From contig NZ_CP026994.1 in assembly GCF_013407165.1 (NCBI RefSeq), positions 1,454,187 through 1,518,186 on the forward strand: a stretch of 64,000 bases of DNA, read 5' to 3'. A program made the position numbers and the translations under genes. The notes under the pieces are model-generated. The model saw only the letters and a program-made list of their open reading frames with translations. It was not told where the DNA came from and did no database searches. Positions 16,066 through 23,505 of the stretch are shown here, piece by piece. Origin of the DNA: Nitrosopumilus oxyclinae (GTDB lineage: Archaea; Thermoproteota; Nitrososphaeria; Nitrososphaerales; Nitrosopumilaceae). Positions within the stretch are counted from its first letter, which is position 1. The number at the start of each line of letters is the position of its first letter.

Positions 16066-16126
16066 AAGATTATTAATAAATTTATAAAATCTTAATAAGA
16101 TTATTGCTAAACTTATAAGATAATTA
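16066..16126. promoter_or_regulatory. Divergent znu/nikR-like control region with repeated AAGATTATT and a palindrome
   Basis: AATCTTA-A-TAAGATT (16088-16102) is a perfect palindrome with 7-base arms beside the TATA-like TTTATAAA (16081-16088) of znuA. AAGATTATT occurs at 16066-16074 and 16097-16105, with the near copy AAGATAATT at 16118-16126. The offsets of 31 and 21 bases are close to three and two helix turns. CTTATAAG (16112-16119) is the TATA box of the regulator gene, about 26 bases before its ATG. The pattern suits a ribbon-helix-helix repressor. Confidence 0.6.
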
Positions 16127-16140
16127 ATAACATTAGGCAT

Positions 16141-16524
16141 ATGCCAATAGTTTCAATCTCTCTAAATGATGAGATTCTATCTGAATTAGATAAACTCCAA
16201 TCTTCTATGGGATTCTCAGGAAGATCAGAAGCTATCAGAGCAGGAATCAGAACATTCGTTTCTGAAGAAAAACAAAAGGCGGATTTATCAGGAAACATTC
16301 ACGCTATTCTCTTAGTTGTTCATAATGATGAATTCGATCACATAGTTTCAGGAATCACTCATAATTTTGAAGATTTGATCACAACACATCTTCATAGTAA
16401 AATCGATAAAGAAAAATGCATGGAACTTTTTGTAATTAATGGAGATGCTGAAAAAGTATCTACAATTACAAAAGATTTTCAAAGAAATAAAAACATGGAT
16501 ACAGTAAAGCTAGTGGCACTTTAA
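16141..16524 (+). CDS. NikR-like ribbon-helix-helix metal regulator with altered metal site
   Basis: A 127-residue protein. Residues 1-45 form a ribbon-helix-helix domain (MPIVSISLNDEILSELDKL, GRSEAIRAGIRTFV), and residues 52-127 an ACT-like metal-binding domain as in NikR. Aligned without gaps to E. coli NikR, His74, His85 and Cys93 match ligands His76, His87 and Cys95. The fourth ligand position (His89) is Lys87, while an extra His83 lies two residues earlier. It is divergent from the znuABC-like operon, which it probably represses when metal is plentiful. The altered ligand set suggests a metal other than nickel. Confidence 0.85.
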   Translation: MPIVSISLNDEILSELDKLQSSMGFSGRSEAIRAGIRTFVSEEKQKADLSGNIHAILLVVHNDEFDHIVSGITHNFEDLITTHLHSKIDKEKCMELFVINGDAEKVSTITKDFQRNKNMDTVKLVAL

Positions 16525-16570
16525 TCTAAAACGATTAGTATCTCCATAACATTAAATCTAAACTCTTAAT

Positions 16571-17236
16571 TTAATTTCTAATTCTCATCATTGCTACTAT
16601 TGCAATAACTACACCAATAACACCCACTCCAATTCCAATATATCCAACATCAATTTGTGAATTAGTTTCTTCCATATTACTAACTGAATCTTTTAGTTCA
16701 CTGACATCCTCAATTAGAGCAGTATGTCCATCAATCATCTGCTGTATTGTAATATCAGATGGTTCTGGAAATTCAATGTATGAACGTTCATCAACTTTTG
16801 GGGGATGCATTGACAAACTAACAGAGGTTTCTTCAATCGTTCCCAAAATATTTACTTGATAAAATCCTGAAACTGTTGGATTGACAAAGGCATAATATTT
16901 TCCAGGGGTATTATGATCCGGTGATAGTGGAAGTGTGATGTTTTCCTCTTGGTAAATTAATTTTAATTTTAAAGTTTTTTCCAATCCTTCTATTCCGTTC
17001 TCAAATTTCTGAGATTCTGCACATTTGATTGCTTTTGGAATTTCAGGACATAGAATTAATGGATTTACAGATATCACAATTCCATTTGTTTCTTGACTTA
17101 CCACAGGTTCTACCATCCATCCAATCTCTATTCTGTATTTGTCATCTATCGCATCAATGGTATGGGCATAAGCATTAGGCACGATAAGCGTGCCTAACAA
17201 TAAACCAAATATTAATAAAAATTTCCTTTGGGTCAT
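16571..17236 (-). CDS. Secreted membrane-anchored 'GW-EP' protein, paralogue of the one at 10106
   Basis: This 221-residue protein has a signal peptide ending AYA and a mature end of HTIDAIDDKYRIEIGWMVEP. It shares with the protein at 10106 the N-terminal His, the Y-x-IE-x-GW-x(2)-EP motif, a GYY/GKYYAFV-type segment and a C-terminal helix (about 197-216) with a basic end. This copy has an inserted region with two cysteines (CPEIPKAIKC), probably a disulfide. The ATG at 17236 gives a good signal peptide. It follows the gene at 17407 by a 170-base gap that holds its own promoter and a TGGTACA site. Confidence 0.75.
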   Translation of the reverse strand: MTQRKFLLIFGLLLGTLIVPNAYAHTIDAIDDKYRIEIGWMVEPVVSQETNGIVISVNPLILCPEIPKAIKCAESQKFENGIEGLEKTLKLKLIYQEENITLPLSPDHNTPGKYYAFVNPTVSGFYQVNILGTIEETSVSLSMHPPKVDERSYIEFPEPSDITIQQMIDGHTALIEDVSELKDSVSNMEETNSQIDVGYIGIGVGVIGVVIAIVAMMRIRN

Positions 17237-17275
17237 CGCTTCAATAATAAGAAAATTGATACAACTTTCATAACA

Positions 17276-17336
17276 ATAATCTAATGATTATCAATATTAT
17301 ACTTTAAGAAATTGGTACAACTACAATTTTGTTCCA
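17276..17336 (-). promoter_or_regulatory. Promoter region of the GW-EP gene with TGGTACA-N10-TGTTCCA site
   Basis: An inverted repeat ATAATC/GATTAT (17276-17281, 17286-17291) is followed upstream by a TATA-like stretch (about 17292-17304). TGGTACA-N10-TGTTCCA (17313-17336) lies directly upstream of that, in the same position relative to TATA as at 543, 2549 and 10778. The predicted RNA start would give a leader of about 30-35 bases. Confidence 0.42.
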
Positions 17337-17406
17337 CTAGAAACTCACTCATAATTACAAAAATGATTTTTAAGCAAAAAATCTACCAAATTACAAGAAA
17401 TTTATT

Positions 17407-18768
17407 CTACTTGAGAAAAAAAGTCTGATGTTTTGTACCAAGTACGATCACACTGATCATACCAACTACTAGTATAGCCATAACAATAGTTCCAAATTCA
17501 GGTGCAACCACTAAAACAAATTCAGTTTCTTGGCCTGTATTTCTAATATTTTCAAATTTAATTATTGTAGGACCGGTCTGATCTTCAGTAAATGTAAATT
17601 TCTCAAATTCACCACCAACTTGAGCCTTTCCAGATACACGATGAATTTCCTCATCATTTTGAATTATTACAAATGTATAGTCAGAACTTCTTAGAGGTTC
17701 ATTTGTTCTTCCATCTCTAATTGTAAAAATAAAATTAGTATCAACACCAGGTTCTACATTCATTGGATCCCATGAGAGATTTACTTTGAAATCTTCACTT
17801 TTTGTATAAGCTTCTAATGGAAATGCAGTATCTTTGCTCATAGAAATTGTAAATACCATATTATCAGGATATTCATCAAGCTCTTTTTTCATCTCATTTT
17901 TCAAATATCGTAAATGATCTTGTAACAAAACAAAATGAACTATTCTTTCATCGTCTTCTGTATAGTCATCAACAGAAACTGAAGATTTGAACAATTCAAT
18001 TCCATTAACATATCCTGAATAACTAGGAGCTAAAAACTCATCAAAGTATTTTGGGAAATGGGTTTCTACATGAACCACATTAACATGTGACATTTGTTTT
18101 TCACTCCAGTCAAATGGCATTTCAAATGTGACTTTATTTGCCTCATAGTCATATTTGAAATTAGAAATTGTATCAAAATATGACTTTGAGCGAAAATCTA
18201 CATCATTATTTTCAGAATCTTTTTGAGTAAACGATAAAGTCTCAATTACGCTCAAATCAGCATTATAGATTCCAGATTCTATGATATTTGTAGGCTCATC
18301 AATTGTTCGAATCTCAATTTCAAAATTGTATAATCCACTGGAATCAAACAAAGGTCCTGTGATTTTAAGCGGTTCAGATTCAGTTCCATGCCATGCTCCA
18401 AGCAAGGAATCTTGTTCACCGTGAATTGTAATTTCATTTTCTTGTGTGGGTTCTACTTGAATTTGTAAAACACCATCTTCAGCAAAGAAATAATTTCTAA
18501 ATATCATTTCATTTTCATGAAATAGACCAATCAGAAACGTAACATTTTTTGCATTTTCTTTTGTTACATCTTCAGTTGCAGTAATTGTAATTTGCTCTTG
18601 ATCATTTTCAAAAACCAATGGCATCTCTACAGAAATTGATAGTTTTTTTCCTTGAATGTCAATTGATGAAATAGTATCAAGACCAAATCCATGTCCATAA
18701 ACACTACTTGCAGGAAACAACAGACATGAAATTAATCCAAATATTACTAATTTTTTTAAAGAAATCAT
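17407..18768 (-). CDS. GHG-family secreted protein with PEFG C-terminal sorting tail
   Basis: A 453-residue paralogue of the proteins at 4747 and 6536. The signal peptide ends SVYG and the mature protein begins HGFGLDTISS. Shared lines include KVTFEMPFDWSEKQMS, VVHVETHFPKYFDEFL, GYVNGIELF and RIVHFVLLQDHL. It has no WW modules; it ends in APEFGT plus a hydrophobic helix and a lysine, the PEFG-CTERM pattern. A separate Ig-like domain (about 330-420) precedes the tail. It follows the LON-domain gene by 2 bases. Function unknown, with envelope copper binding inferred from the exposed N-terminal histidine. Confidence 0.8.
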   Translation of the reverse strand: MISLKKLVIFGLISCLLFPASSVYGHGFGLDTISSIDIQGKKLSISVEMPLVFENDQEQITITATEDVTKENAKNVTFLIGLFHENEMIFRNYFFAEDGVLQIQVEPTQENEITIHGEQDSLLGAWHGTESEPLKITGPLFDSSGLYNFEIEIRTIDEPTNIIESGIYNADLSVIETLSFTQKDSENNDVDFRSKSYFDTISNFKYDYEANKVTFEMPFDWSEKQMSHVNVVHVETHFPKYFDEFLAPSYSGYVNGIELFKSSVSVDDYTEDDERIVHFVLLQDHLRYLKNEMKKELDEYPDNMVFTISMSKDTAFPLEAYTKSEDFKVNLSWDPMNVEPGVDTNFIFTIRDGRTNEPLRSSDYTFVIIQNDEEIHRVSGKAQVGGEFEKFTFTEDQTGPTIIKFENIRNTGQETEFVLVVAPEFGTIVMAILVVGMISVIVLGTKHQTFFLK

Positions 18769-18770
18769 AT

Positions 18771-19478
18771 CTATACTGTCAACAATTCTTTCATTCGCTT
18801 AATTAGTTCATCCATAGTAGTTGCCTCTAAAATTAGTTGTAAATCATTTGGATCCTTGGCGCCAATTGCAGCTAAAGAATAAATGTAATCAATTGTAGGC
18901 GTATCAGTGTTCAGATAGTACTGCTCCAACACATGATCTAATGAATGTGAATCAACAATTTGAGGTAAAGCCTGTTTAATGATTTTCTTTTTCCATAAAT
19001 GAACTAGTTTTTCCCAGTTCTCAGATGAAACGTTCTCATCAATTTCAGGAATCATTTCAACTTCGGCTTGAATGTACATTTTTTCTCCAGTTCCAACTTT
19101 TTCATGTATCTCAGAAATTTCTTGGTGTCCTTCTACTGAAAGTGGATCATAATTTGCAGGTTGTGTAATAGATGGAGGAATGATTTTTTTGATTTTAAAT
19201 GAATTTCTTCCAATTGTTTCAATGTGTAATTGTAATCCATCAATTTCTACATCTTCACATTTAGAAATTTTAGCAATAGTACCTACTAATTTTGGGGAAT
19301 TCCAGCCATTGATAGAATTATTTTCATCAATCAGACATACACCAAATTGCCCATCACCTAGCATACAATCATCAACTAATTGCTTGTATCGAGGCTCAAA
19401 AATCCGAAGAGGGAGTTCTTGTCTTGGAAATAATACCAAGTCTAATGGGAAGATTGGGATAATTTTTGTTTCTGTCAA
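18771..19478 (-). CDS. LON substrate-binding-domain protein
   Basis: A 235-residue protein made only of the N-terminal domain of Lon protease: IPIFPLDLVLFPRQELPLRI, FEPRYKQLVDDCM and FGVCLI. There is no ATPase or protease part. Stand-alone LON domains are known in bacteria and archaea, with unclear function (substrate binding is assumed). The start is TTG 19478; no ATG fits. The stop codon is 2 bases from the ATG of the GHG-family protein, so they may be co-transcribed. Confidence 0.8.
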   Translation of the reverse strand: MTETKIIPIFPLDLVLFPRQELPLRIFEPRYKQLVDDCMLGDGQFGVCLIDENNSINGWNSPKLVGTIAKISKCEDVEIDGLQLHIETIGRNSFKIKKIIPPSITQPANYDPLSVEGHQEISEIHEKVGTGEKMYIQAEVEMIPEIDENVSSENWEKLVHLWKKKIIKQALPQIVDSHSLDHVLEQYYLNTDTPTIDYIYSLAAIGAKDPNDLQLILEATTMDELIKRMKELLTV

Positions 19479-19524
19479 CTAGTCATTATTGAAACGTCTC
19501 TAGATATATGGAATACGGATTTTC

Positions 19525-20454
19525 TTAAAATCCATTCTCGTTTAGAATCATACCTAATATGGCAGCACGTGTGTGTTTTCCATACTCAGCTTGCTCAAAG
19601 TACTTTGCATTTTTTGTTTTATCAACGTCTGCAGAAATTTCATCAATTCTTGGTAACGGATGTAAGATTATCGTATCATCTTTCATTCGCTTTAGCATAT
19701 CTAATCCTACAACATAACTTCCTTTGACTTTGAGATATTCTTCTTCATCAGGGAATCTCTCTTTTTGAATTCTTGTTACATAAAGAACATCAAGTTCATC
19801 TAGATGATCTTCAATGTTAGTAGATTCAGTAAAGTCTAATTTCTTTTTGATTTCATAAGTAGAGTCAGATCTTATTCTTAGTGATTCAGGAGAAATTAAT
19901 CTAACATCAACATCATAATTTCCAAGTCCATGTAATAGAGAGTAAACAGTTCGTCCATACTTTAGATCACCTACAATTCCAATTTTTAGACCATCAATCT
20001 TTTTCTTTTCTTTTTTTATGGTATACAGATCTTGAATTGCTTGAGTTGGATGCTCTTCTGTACCACTGCCTGCATTGATAATTGGTTTATCAGAAATTTC
20101 TGCAGCAAATCTACTGGAACCATCAAGAGTATGACGCAAAACTAAAACATCTGAATAAATTGACATTATCCTAACAGTATCAGCAAGGCTTTCACCTTTT
20201 TGGGTTGATGAAGATGTTATATCAGATATTCCTAAAGAATTTCCACCAATTGATGCCATAGCAGAATCAAAGCTAAGGCGAGTTCTAGTGCTTGGCTCAT
20301 AGAACAAATATCCCAATGTCTTACCTTTGGAAATTTCTCTTCTTTCAGATAGGCTTAGTTTCATAATTTTATCAGTTGATGTAAAGATAGACTCTAGTTG
20401 ATCTTTTGTATAATCCTTAATTGAGATGATATCTTTTTGATAGAACTCGTTCAT
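19525..20454 (-). CDS. pyrB: Aspartate carbamoyltransferase catalytic subunit
   Basis: A 309-residue protein with the carbamoyl phosphate site YEPSTRTRLSFDSAM, the HPTQAIQDLYTI motif and the LHPLPRIDEI motif. It joins carbamoyl phosphate and aspartate in the second step of pyrimidine synthesis. The length is normal for the catalytic chain. The ATG at 20454 is well placed. The regulatory subunit is encoded divergently only 41 bases away, unlike the usual pyrBI operon. Confidence 0.96.
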   Translation of the reverse strand: MNEFYQKDIISIKDYTKDQLESIFTSTDKIMKLSLSERREISKGKTLGYLFYEPSTRTRLSFDSAMASIGGNSLGISDITSSSTQKGESLADTVRIMSIYSDVLVLRHTLDGSSRFAAEISDKPIINAGSGTEEHPTQAIQDLYTIKKEKKKIDGLKIGIVGDLKYGRTVYSLLHGLGNYDVDVRLISPESLRIRSDSTYEIKKKLDFTESTNIEDHLDELDVLYVTRIQKERFPDEEEYLKVKGSYVVGLDMLKRMKDDTIILHPLPRIDEISADVDKTKNAKYFEQAEYGKHTRAAILGMILNENGF

Positions 20455-20460
20455 TCTTTC

Positions 20461-20470
20461 AATAATATAT
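20461..20470 (+). promoter_or_regulatory. TATA box of pyrI
   Basis: AATAATATAT lies 26-35 bases before the ATG at 20496, fitting a leaderless pyrI transcript that starts at or next to the ATG. This supports ATG 20496 over the upstream GTG 20475. Confidence 0.5.
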
Positions 20471-20495
20471 ACAGGTGACTATACAAAGTATTCTG

Positions 20496-20957
20496 ATGGA
20501 ACAGTCCGACCTTATGGTTCGACGAATTAAAGAGGGCACTGTAATTGACCATATAGACGAAGGCAAAGGTCTTCAGGTACTCAATGCATTACAAATCGAT
20601 GGCAAAGATGGCAGTCTAATTACCATAGCCTTGAATGTTCCCAGTGGTAAATTTAAGAAAAAAGACATCATCAAAGTTGAAAATAAGTTTCTAAAAGATG
20701 ATGATACAAACAAGATTGCAGTAATTGCACCATCTGCAACAATCAACATGATTAAAGAATACAAACTTGTTGAAAAAAGACGAGTCTCATTACCAAATGA
20801 GATCGATAGAATTTTCAGATGTTCAAATCCTGATTGCATTACAAACAGTACAGAACACATTGAGTCTGTAATGGATGTAATTAACAAAGATGGAAGAGTT
20901 CTCAAATGCAGATATTGTGCACGAGTTTTGGATGTTAACCAGCTAAAATATAATTAA
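20496..20957 (+). CDS. pyrI: Aspartate carbamoyltransferase regulatory subunit
   Basis: A 153-residue protein from ATG 20496. It begins MEQSDLMVRRIKEGTVIDHI, aligning with PyrI proteins near their N-termini; the GTG at 20475 is an alternative. The C-terminal zinc site has four cysteines, in FRCSNPDCIT and LKCRYCAR (spacings CX4C and CX2C). The subunit binds nucleotide effectors and links PyrB trimers through the zinc domain. It is divergent from pyrB with a shared short promoter region. Confidence 0.95.
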   Translation: MEQSDLMVRRIKEGTVIDHIDEGKGLQVLNALQIDGKDGSLITIALNVPSGKFKKKDIIKVENKFLKDDDTNKIAVIAPSATINMIKEYKLVEKRRVSLPNEIDRIFRCSNPDCITNSTEHIESVMDVINKDGRVLKCRYCARVLDVNQLKYN

Positions 20958-20993
20958 AAATTATTTAAAAATTTGAAAAATATGTAGTTTAGA

Positions 20994-21302
20994 CTATTGT
21001 CCTAAGATGATAAACATCATAACTATACCGTAGATTGCGATTGATTCAACCATACCTACGAAGATGAATACTTTTGACTGTAGTGCTGGGTTCTCACTAA
21101 TTACTGCAAGTCCTGCTGCACCTACTTGGCCAAGACCAATACCTGCACCAAATGCTGCTAGACCGAAAGCTAATCCTGCACCAAGAATTTTGAATGAATC
21201 AGAACTTCCTGCTGCATCGCCTTCTGCAGCATATGCGACTCCAGTAGATCCAATTACGGATATTACTGCTGCTGCCAAAAGTAGTAAAACGATAGGTTTC
21301 AT
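20994..21302 (-). CDS. atpK: A-type ATP synthase subunit K (c-type ring subunit)
   Basis: A 102-residue protein with an N-terminal signal-like helix (about 1-25, ending AYA), then two helices with glycine-rich packing (GAGLAFGLAAFGAGIGLGQV). The ion-binding carboxylate is Glu in GMVESIAIYG in the last helix. It forms the membrane rotor ring. I chose ATG 21302, which gives a clean signal peptide and lies about 31 bases after a TTTAAAT box; ATG 21329 would add nine residues. It is the last gene of the atpE-A-B-D cluster. Confidence 0.92.
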   Translation of the reverse strand: MKPIVLLLLAAAVISVIGSTGVAYAAEGDAAGSSDSFKILGAGLAFGLAAFGAGIGLGQVGAAGLAVISENPALQSKVFIFVGMVESIAIYGIVMMFIILGQ

Positions 21303-21357
21303 TTTCTGATCAGGCTCTCTTAAATCCATATTTAAATCATGATAATAAAATATCAGT

Positions 21358-21483
21358 TTAACTGAGTGCTTTCTTTTTAAAAGACATTAGATCGTCTTTA
21401 ATTGATTTTGAGAAAACCTCATGATCTTTTTCTATAACTTTCTTAGAGTTTTCAAGTAATTTTTTTATTTCTTCTTTTGCCAT
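21358..21483 (-). CDS. Small charged 41-aa protein in the ATP synthase cluster
   Basis: An ATG ORF between atpD and atpK, starting 2 bases after the atpD stop. The product, MAKEEIKKLLENSKKVIEKD and 21 further residues, is Lys/Glu-rich and likely one or two amphipathic helices. The tight spacing and clear coding-like composition support it as real. It could be a remnant or a short version of a peripheral-stalk or assembly subunit; no family is recognised with certainty. Confidence 0.6.
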   Translation of the reverse strand: MAKEEIKKLLENSKKVIEKDHEVFSKSIKDDLMSFKKKALS

Positions 21484-21485
21484 TA

Positions 21486-22115
21486 TTATCTACTTTCCAT
21501 CTTTGCCTTGACTTTTTTTAACTTTGCGAATTCTTCTCTTTCTCTCTCTTCAAGAGTTGAGAGGATAAATCGAATATTTTCTTTGTATTGAGGAATAATG
21601 ACGTTTTCAAGTGCATTTAGTAATTTTTGTGTCTTTTCTAATGCTTTTGCAAGACTAAAGATAGAATTTTCATATTCTGCTGCTTTACAAATTTTTGGCA
21701 TTAATTCTTTGATTTGTTTTGCCGCTCTATCAATTGAAGAATTTGTATCTGCAAATCCATAAGGCATTGATTTTGTATCTTTTTCAGTTACAGTAAGTGC
21801 AGGAATCTTTACATCAACAACTCTTCTAACATGAACTTCTACTTCCATAACAGGTGGAGTAGATTCTGCAACAGAGTCGACAGTGTTAGTACCTAGTGCC
21901 AGATATGCTTCGTTTACTGCTTTGTAAATATCTTGTAAAGGATCCCAAATTCCACCTCTTGCTTTAGAAGCTTCTTGGATCATTTCTTCAATATTTTTTA
22001 AAAGAACTTTACGTTTATCATCTAAAATTTGCTGAACCATAACAGCAATTTGTGTAGATTTTTTGTATTTGAAAAGTTCAATTTTTGTTGCTGCAACGTT
22101 TTGTCCAAATGACAT
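21486..22115 (-). CDS. atpD: A-type ATP synthase subunit D (central stalk)
   Basis: A 209-residue protein with the subunit D pattern: an N-terminal helix starting near ATKIELFKYKKSTQIA and a C-terminal helix ending LNALENVIIPQYKENIRFIL followed by the EEREREEFAKLKKVK region. These two long helices form the coiled-coil rotor shaft inside the A3B3 head. It begins 4 bases after the atpB stop codon. Confidence 0.94.
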   Translation of the reverse strand: MSFGQNVAATKIELFKYKKSTQIAVMVQQILDDKRKVLLKNIEEMIQEASKARGGIWDPLQDIYKAVNEAYLALGTNTVDSVAESTPPVMEVEVHVRRVVDVKIPALTVTEKDTKSMPYGFADTNSSIDRAAKQIKELMPKICKAAEYENSIFSLAKALEKTQKLLNALENVIIPQYKENIRFILSTLEEREREEFAKLKKVKAKMESR

Positions 22116-22119
22116 TCAG

Positions 22120-23505
22120 TTACTCTTCCTTGTAATATTTTTCTACGTGCTTGTCTTTGATTTTGGTAATCTCATTCTTTGGTAATTTTGATACGATCTT
22201 CCACATTAGACCAAGTGTTTCTTCAATTGTTCTGTTCTCATCAGTAGCTTGGGTAAGGAATTCTTTTTCAAAAGTATCACCAACATCCATATATTTGAGA
22301 TCAATTTCTGTCAATCCTGCTTTACCTACAATGCCTGCAAGTGCTCTTACTTCTTGTGCTCTAGAATATGCATCGTAAACTTGGTTAGAAACTTCACTGT
22401 GATCATCTCTAGTACTTCCTTCACCAATTCCGTCTTTCATCAGTCTACTAAGACTCATCAAAATATTGATTGGTGGATAAACTCCTTGTCTGAATAAATC
22501 TCTACCAACTACAATTTGTCCCTCTGTAATGTATCCAGTAAGGTCAGGAATTGGGTGAGTAATATCATCAGATGGCATTGACAAAATTGGAACTTGTGTA
22601 ACACTTCCTTTTCTTCCATTAAGCTTTCCTGCTCTTTCATAAATTGTTGAAAGGTCAGTGTAAAGATAACCAGGATATCCTTTTCTTCCAGGAACTTCTT
22701 CTCTTGCTGCACTAATCTCTCTTAGTGCCTCTGCATAGTTTGTCATATCAGTCATTACAACTAGAACGTGCATTCCTAAATCAAATGCCAAATATTCTGC
22801 TACAGTTAATGCTACACGAGGTGTGATGATTCTTTCAATTGCAGGATCATCTGCTGTATTTAGAAATAGAACACTTCTTTTGAGTGCACCAGATTCTTCA
22901 AGACTTCTTCTGAAATATTCTGCTTCACTGTATTGCACACCGATTGCGGCAAATACCACAGCAAAGTCATCTTGTTTTCCAACAACACTTGCTTGTCTTG
23001 CAATTTGTGCTGCCAAAAGGTTGTGAGACATACCAGAACCAGAAAAGATTGGAAGTTTTTGTCCTCTAACTAGAGTCATCAACCCATCAATTACAGATAC
23101 ACCAGTTTGAATGAAATCTTTTGGATATTCACGTTGTTCGGGATTCATTGGTTCTCCGTTAATGTCTACAAATTTATCAGCAATTGGATCTGGGAGTCCA
23201 TCTTTTGGTCTTCCTAATCCATCAAATACTCTACCAAGTACCTCTTTTGATACTGGCATTTCCATAACTTTACCTACAAATTTTGCTTTAGTTCCAGATA
23301 TTGACAATCCAGTTGTTCCTTCAAAGACTTGAACAATTGCTTTACCGTTTCCTACTTCGAGAACTTTGCCTAATCTTCTTTCTCCTTCAGTAGTTTCAAT
23401 TTCAACTAGTTCATCAAATGCTGCACTTTCAACATCATCTACAACAACTAGAGGGCCTTTGATTTCTGCAATCTTACTGTATTGAACTCCGCCTTCTGTT
23501 GTCAA
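22120..23505 (-). CDS. atpB: A-type ATP synthase subunit B (non-catalytic)
   Basis: A 461-residue protein of normal length for subunit B. Where catalytic subunits have a P-loop it has FSGSGMSHN, as expected for the non-catalytic chain. It also carries the ATPase signature [20 protein letters not shown]. It starts with TTG 23505, which overlaps the atpA stop codon (TTGA), showing translational coupling. Confidence 0.96.
   Translation of the reverse strand: MTTEGGVQYSKIAEIKGPLVVVDDVESAAFDELVEIETTEGERRLGKVLEVGNGKAIVQVFEGTTGLSISGTKAKFVGKVMEMPVSKEVLGRVFDGLGRPKDGLPDPIADKFVDINGEPMNPEQREYPKDFIQTGVSVIDGLMTLVRGQKLPIFSGSGMSHNLLAAQIARQASVVGKQDDFAVVFAAIGVQYSEAEYFRRSLEESGALKRSVLFLNTADDPAIERIITPRVALTVAEYLAFDLGMHVLVVMTDMTNYAEALREISAAREEVPGRKGYPGYLYTDLSTIYERAGKLNGRKGSVTQVPILSMPSDDITHPIPDLTGYITEGQIVVGRDLFRQGVYPPINILMSLSRLMKDGIGEGSTRDDHSEVSNQVYDAYSRAQEVRALAGIVGKAGLTEIDLKYMDVGDTFEKEFLTQATDENRTIEETLGLMWKIVSKLPKNEITKIKDKHVEKYYKEE

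Noticed and set aside
17427-17450. Another GTACC/GTAC palindrome near the end of the gene at 17407
   Set aside because: It lies inside the coding sequence for the C-terminal tail and is explained by codons; it has no TATA box next to it.
4747-18768. Horizontally acquired genomic island
   Set aside because: Base composition and codon use look like the rest of the window, there is no integrase, tRNA or flanking repeat, and the genes are typical of thaumarchaea.
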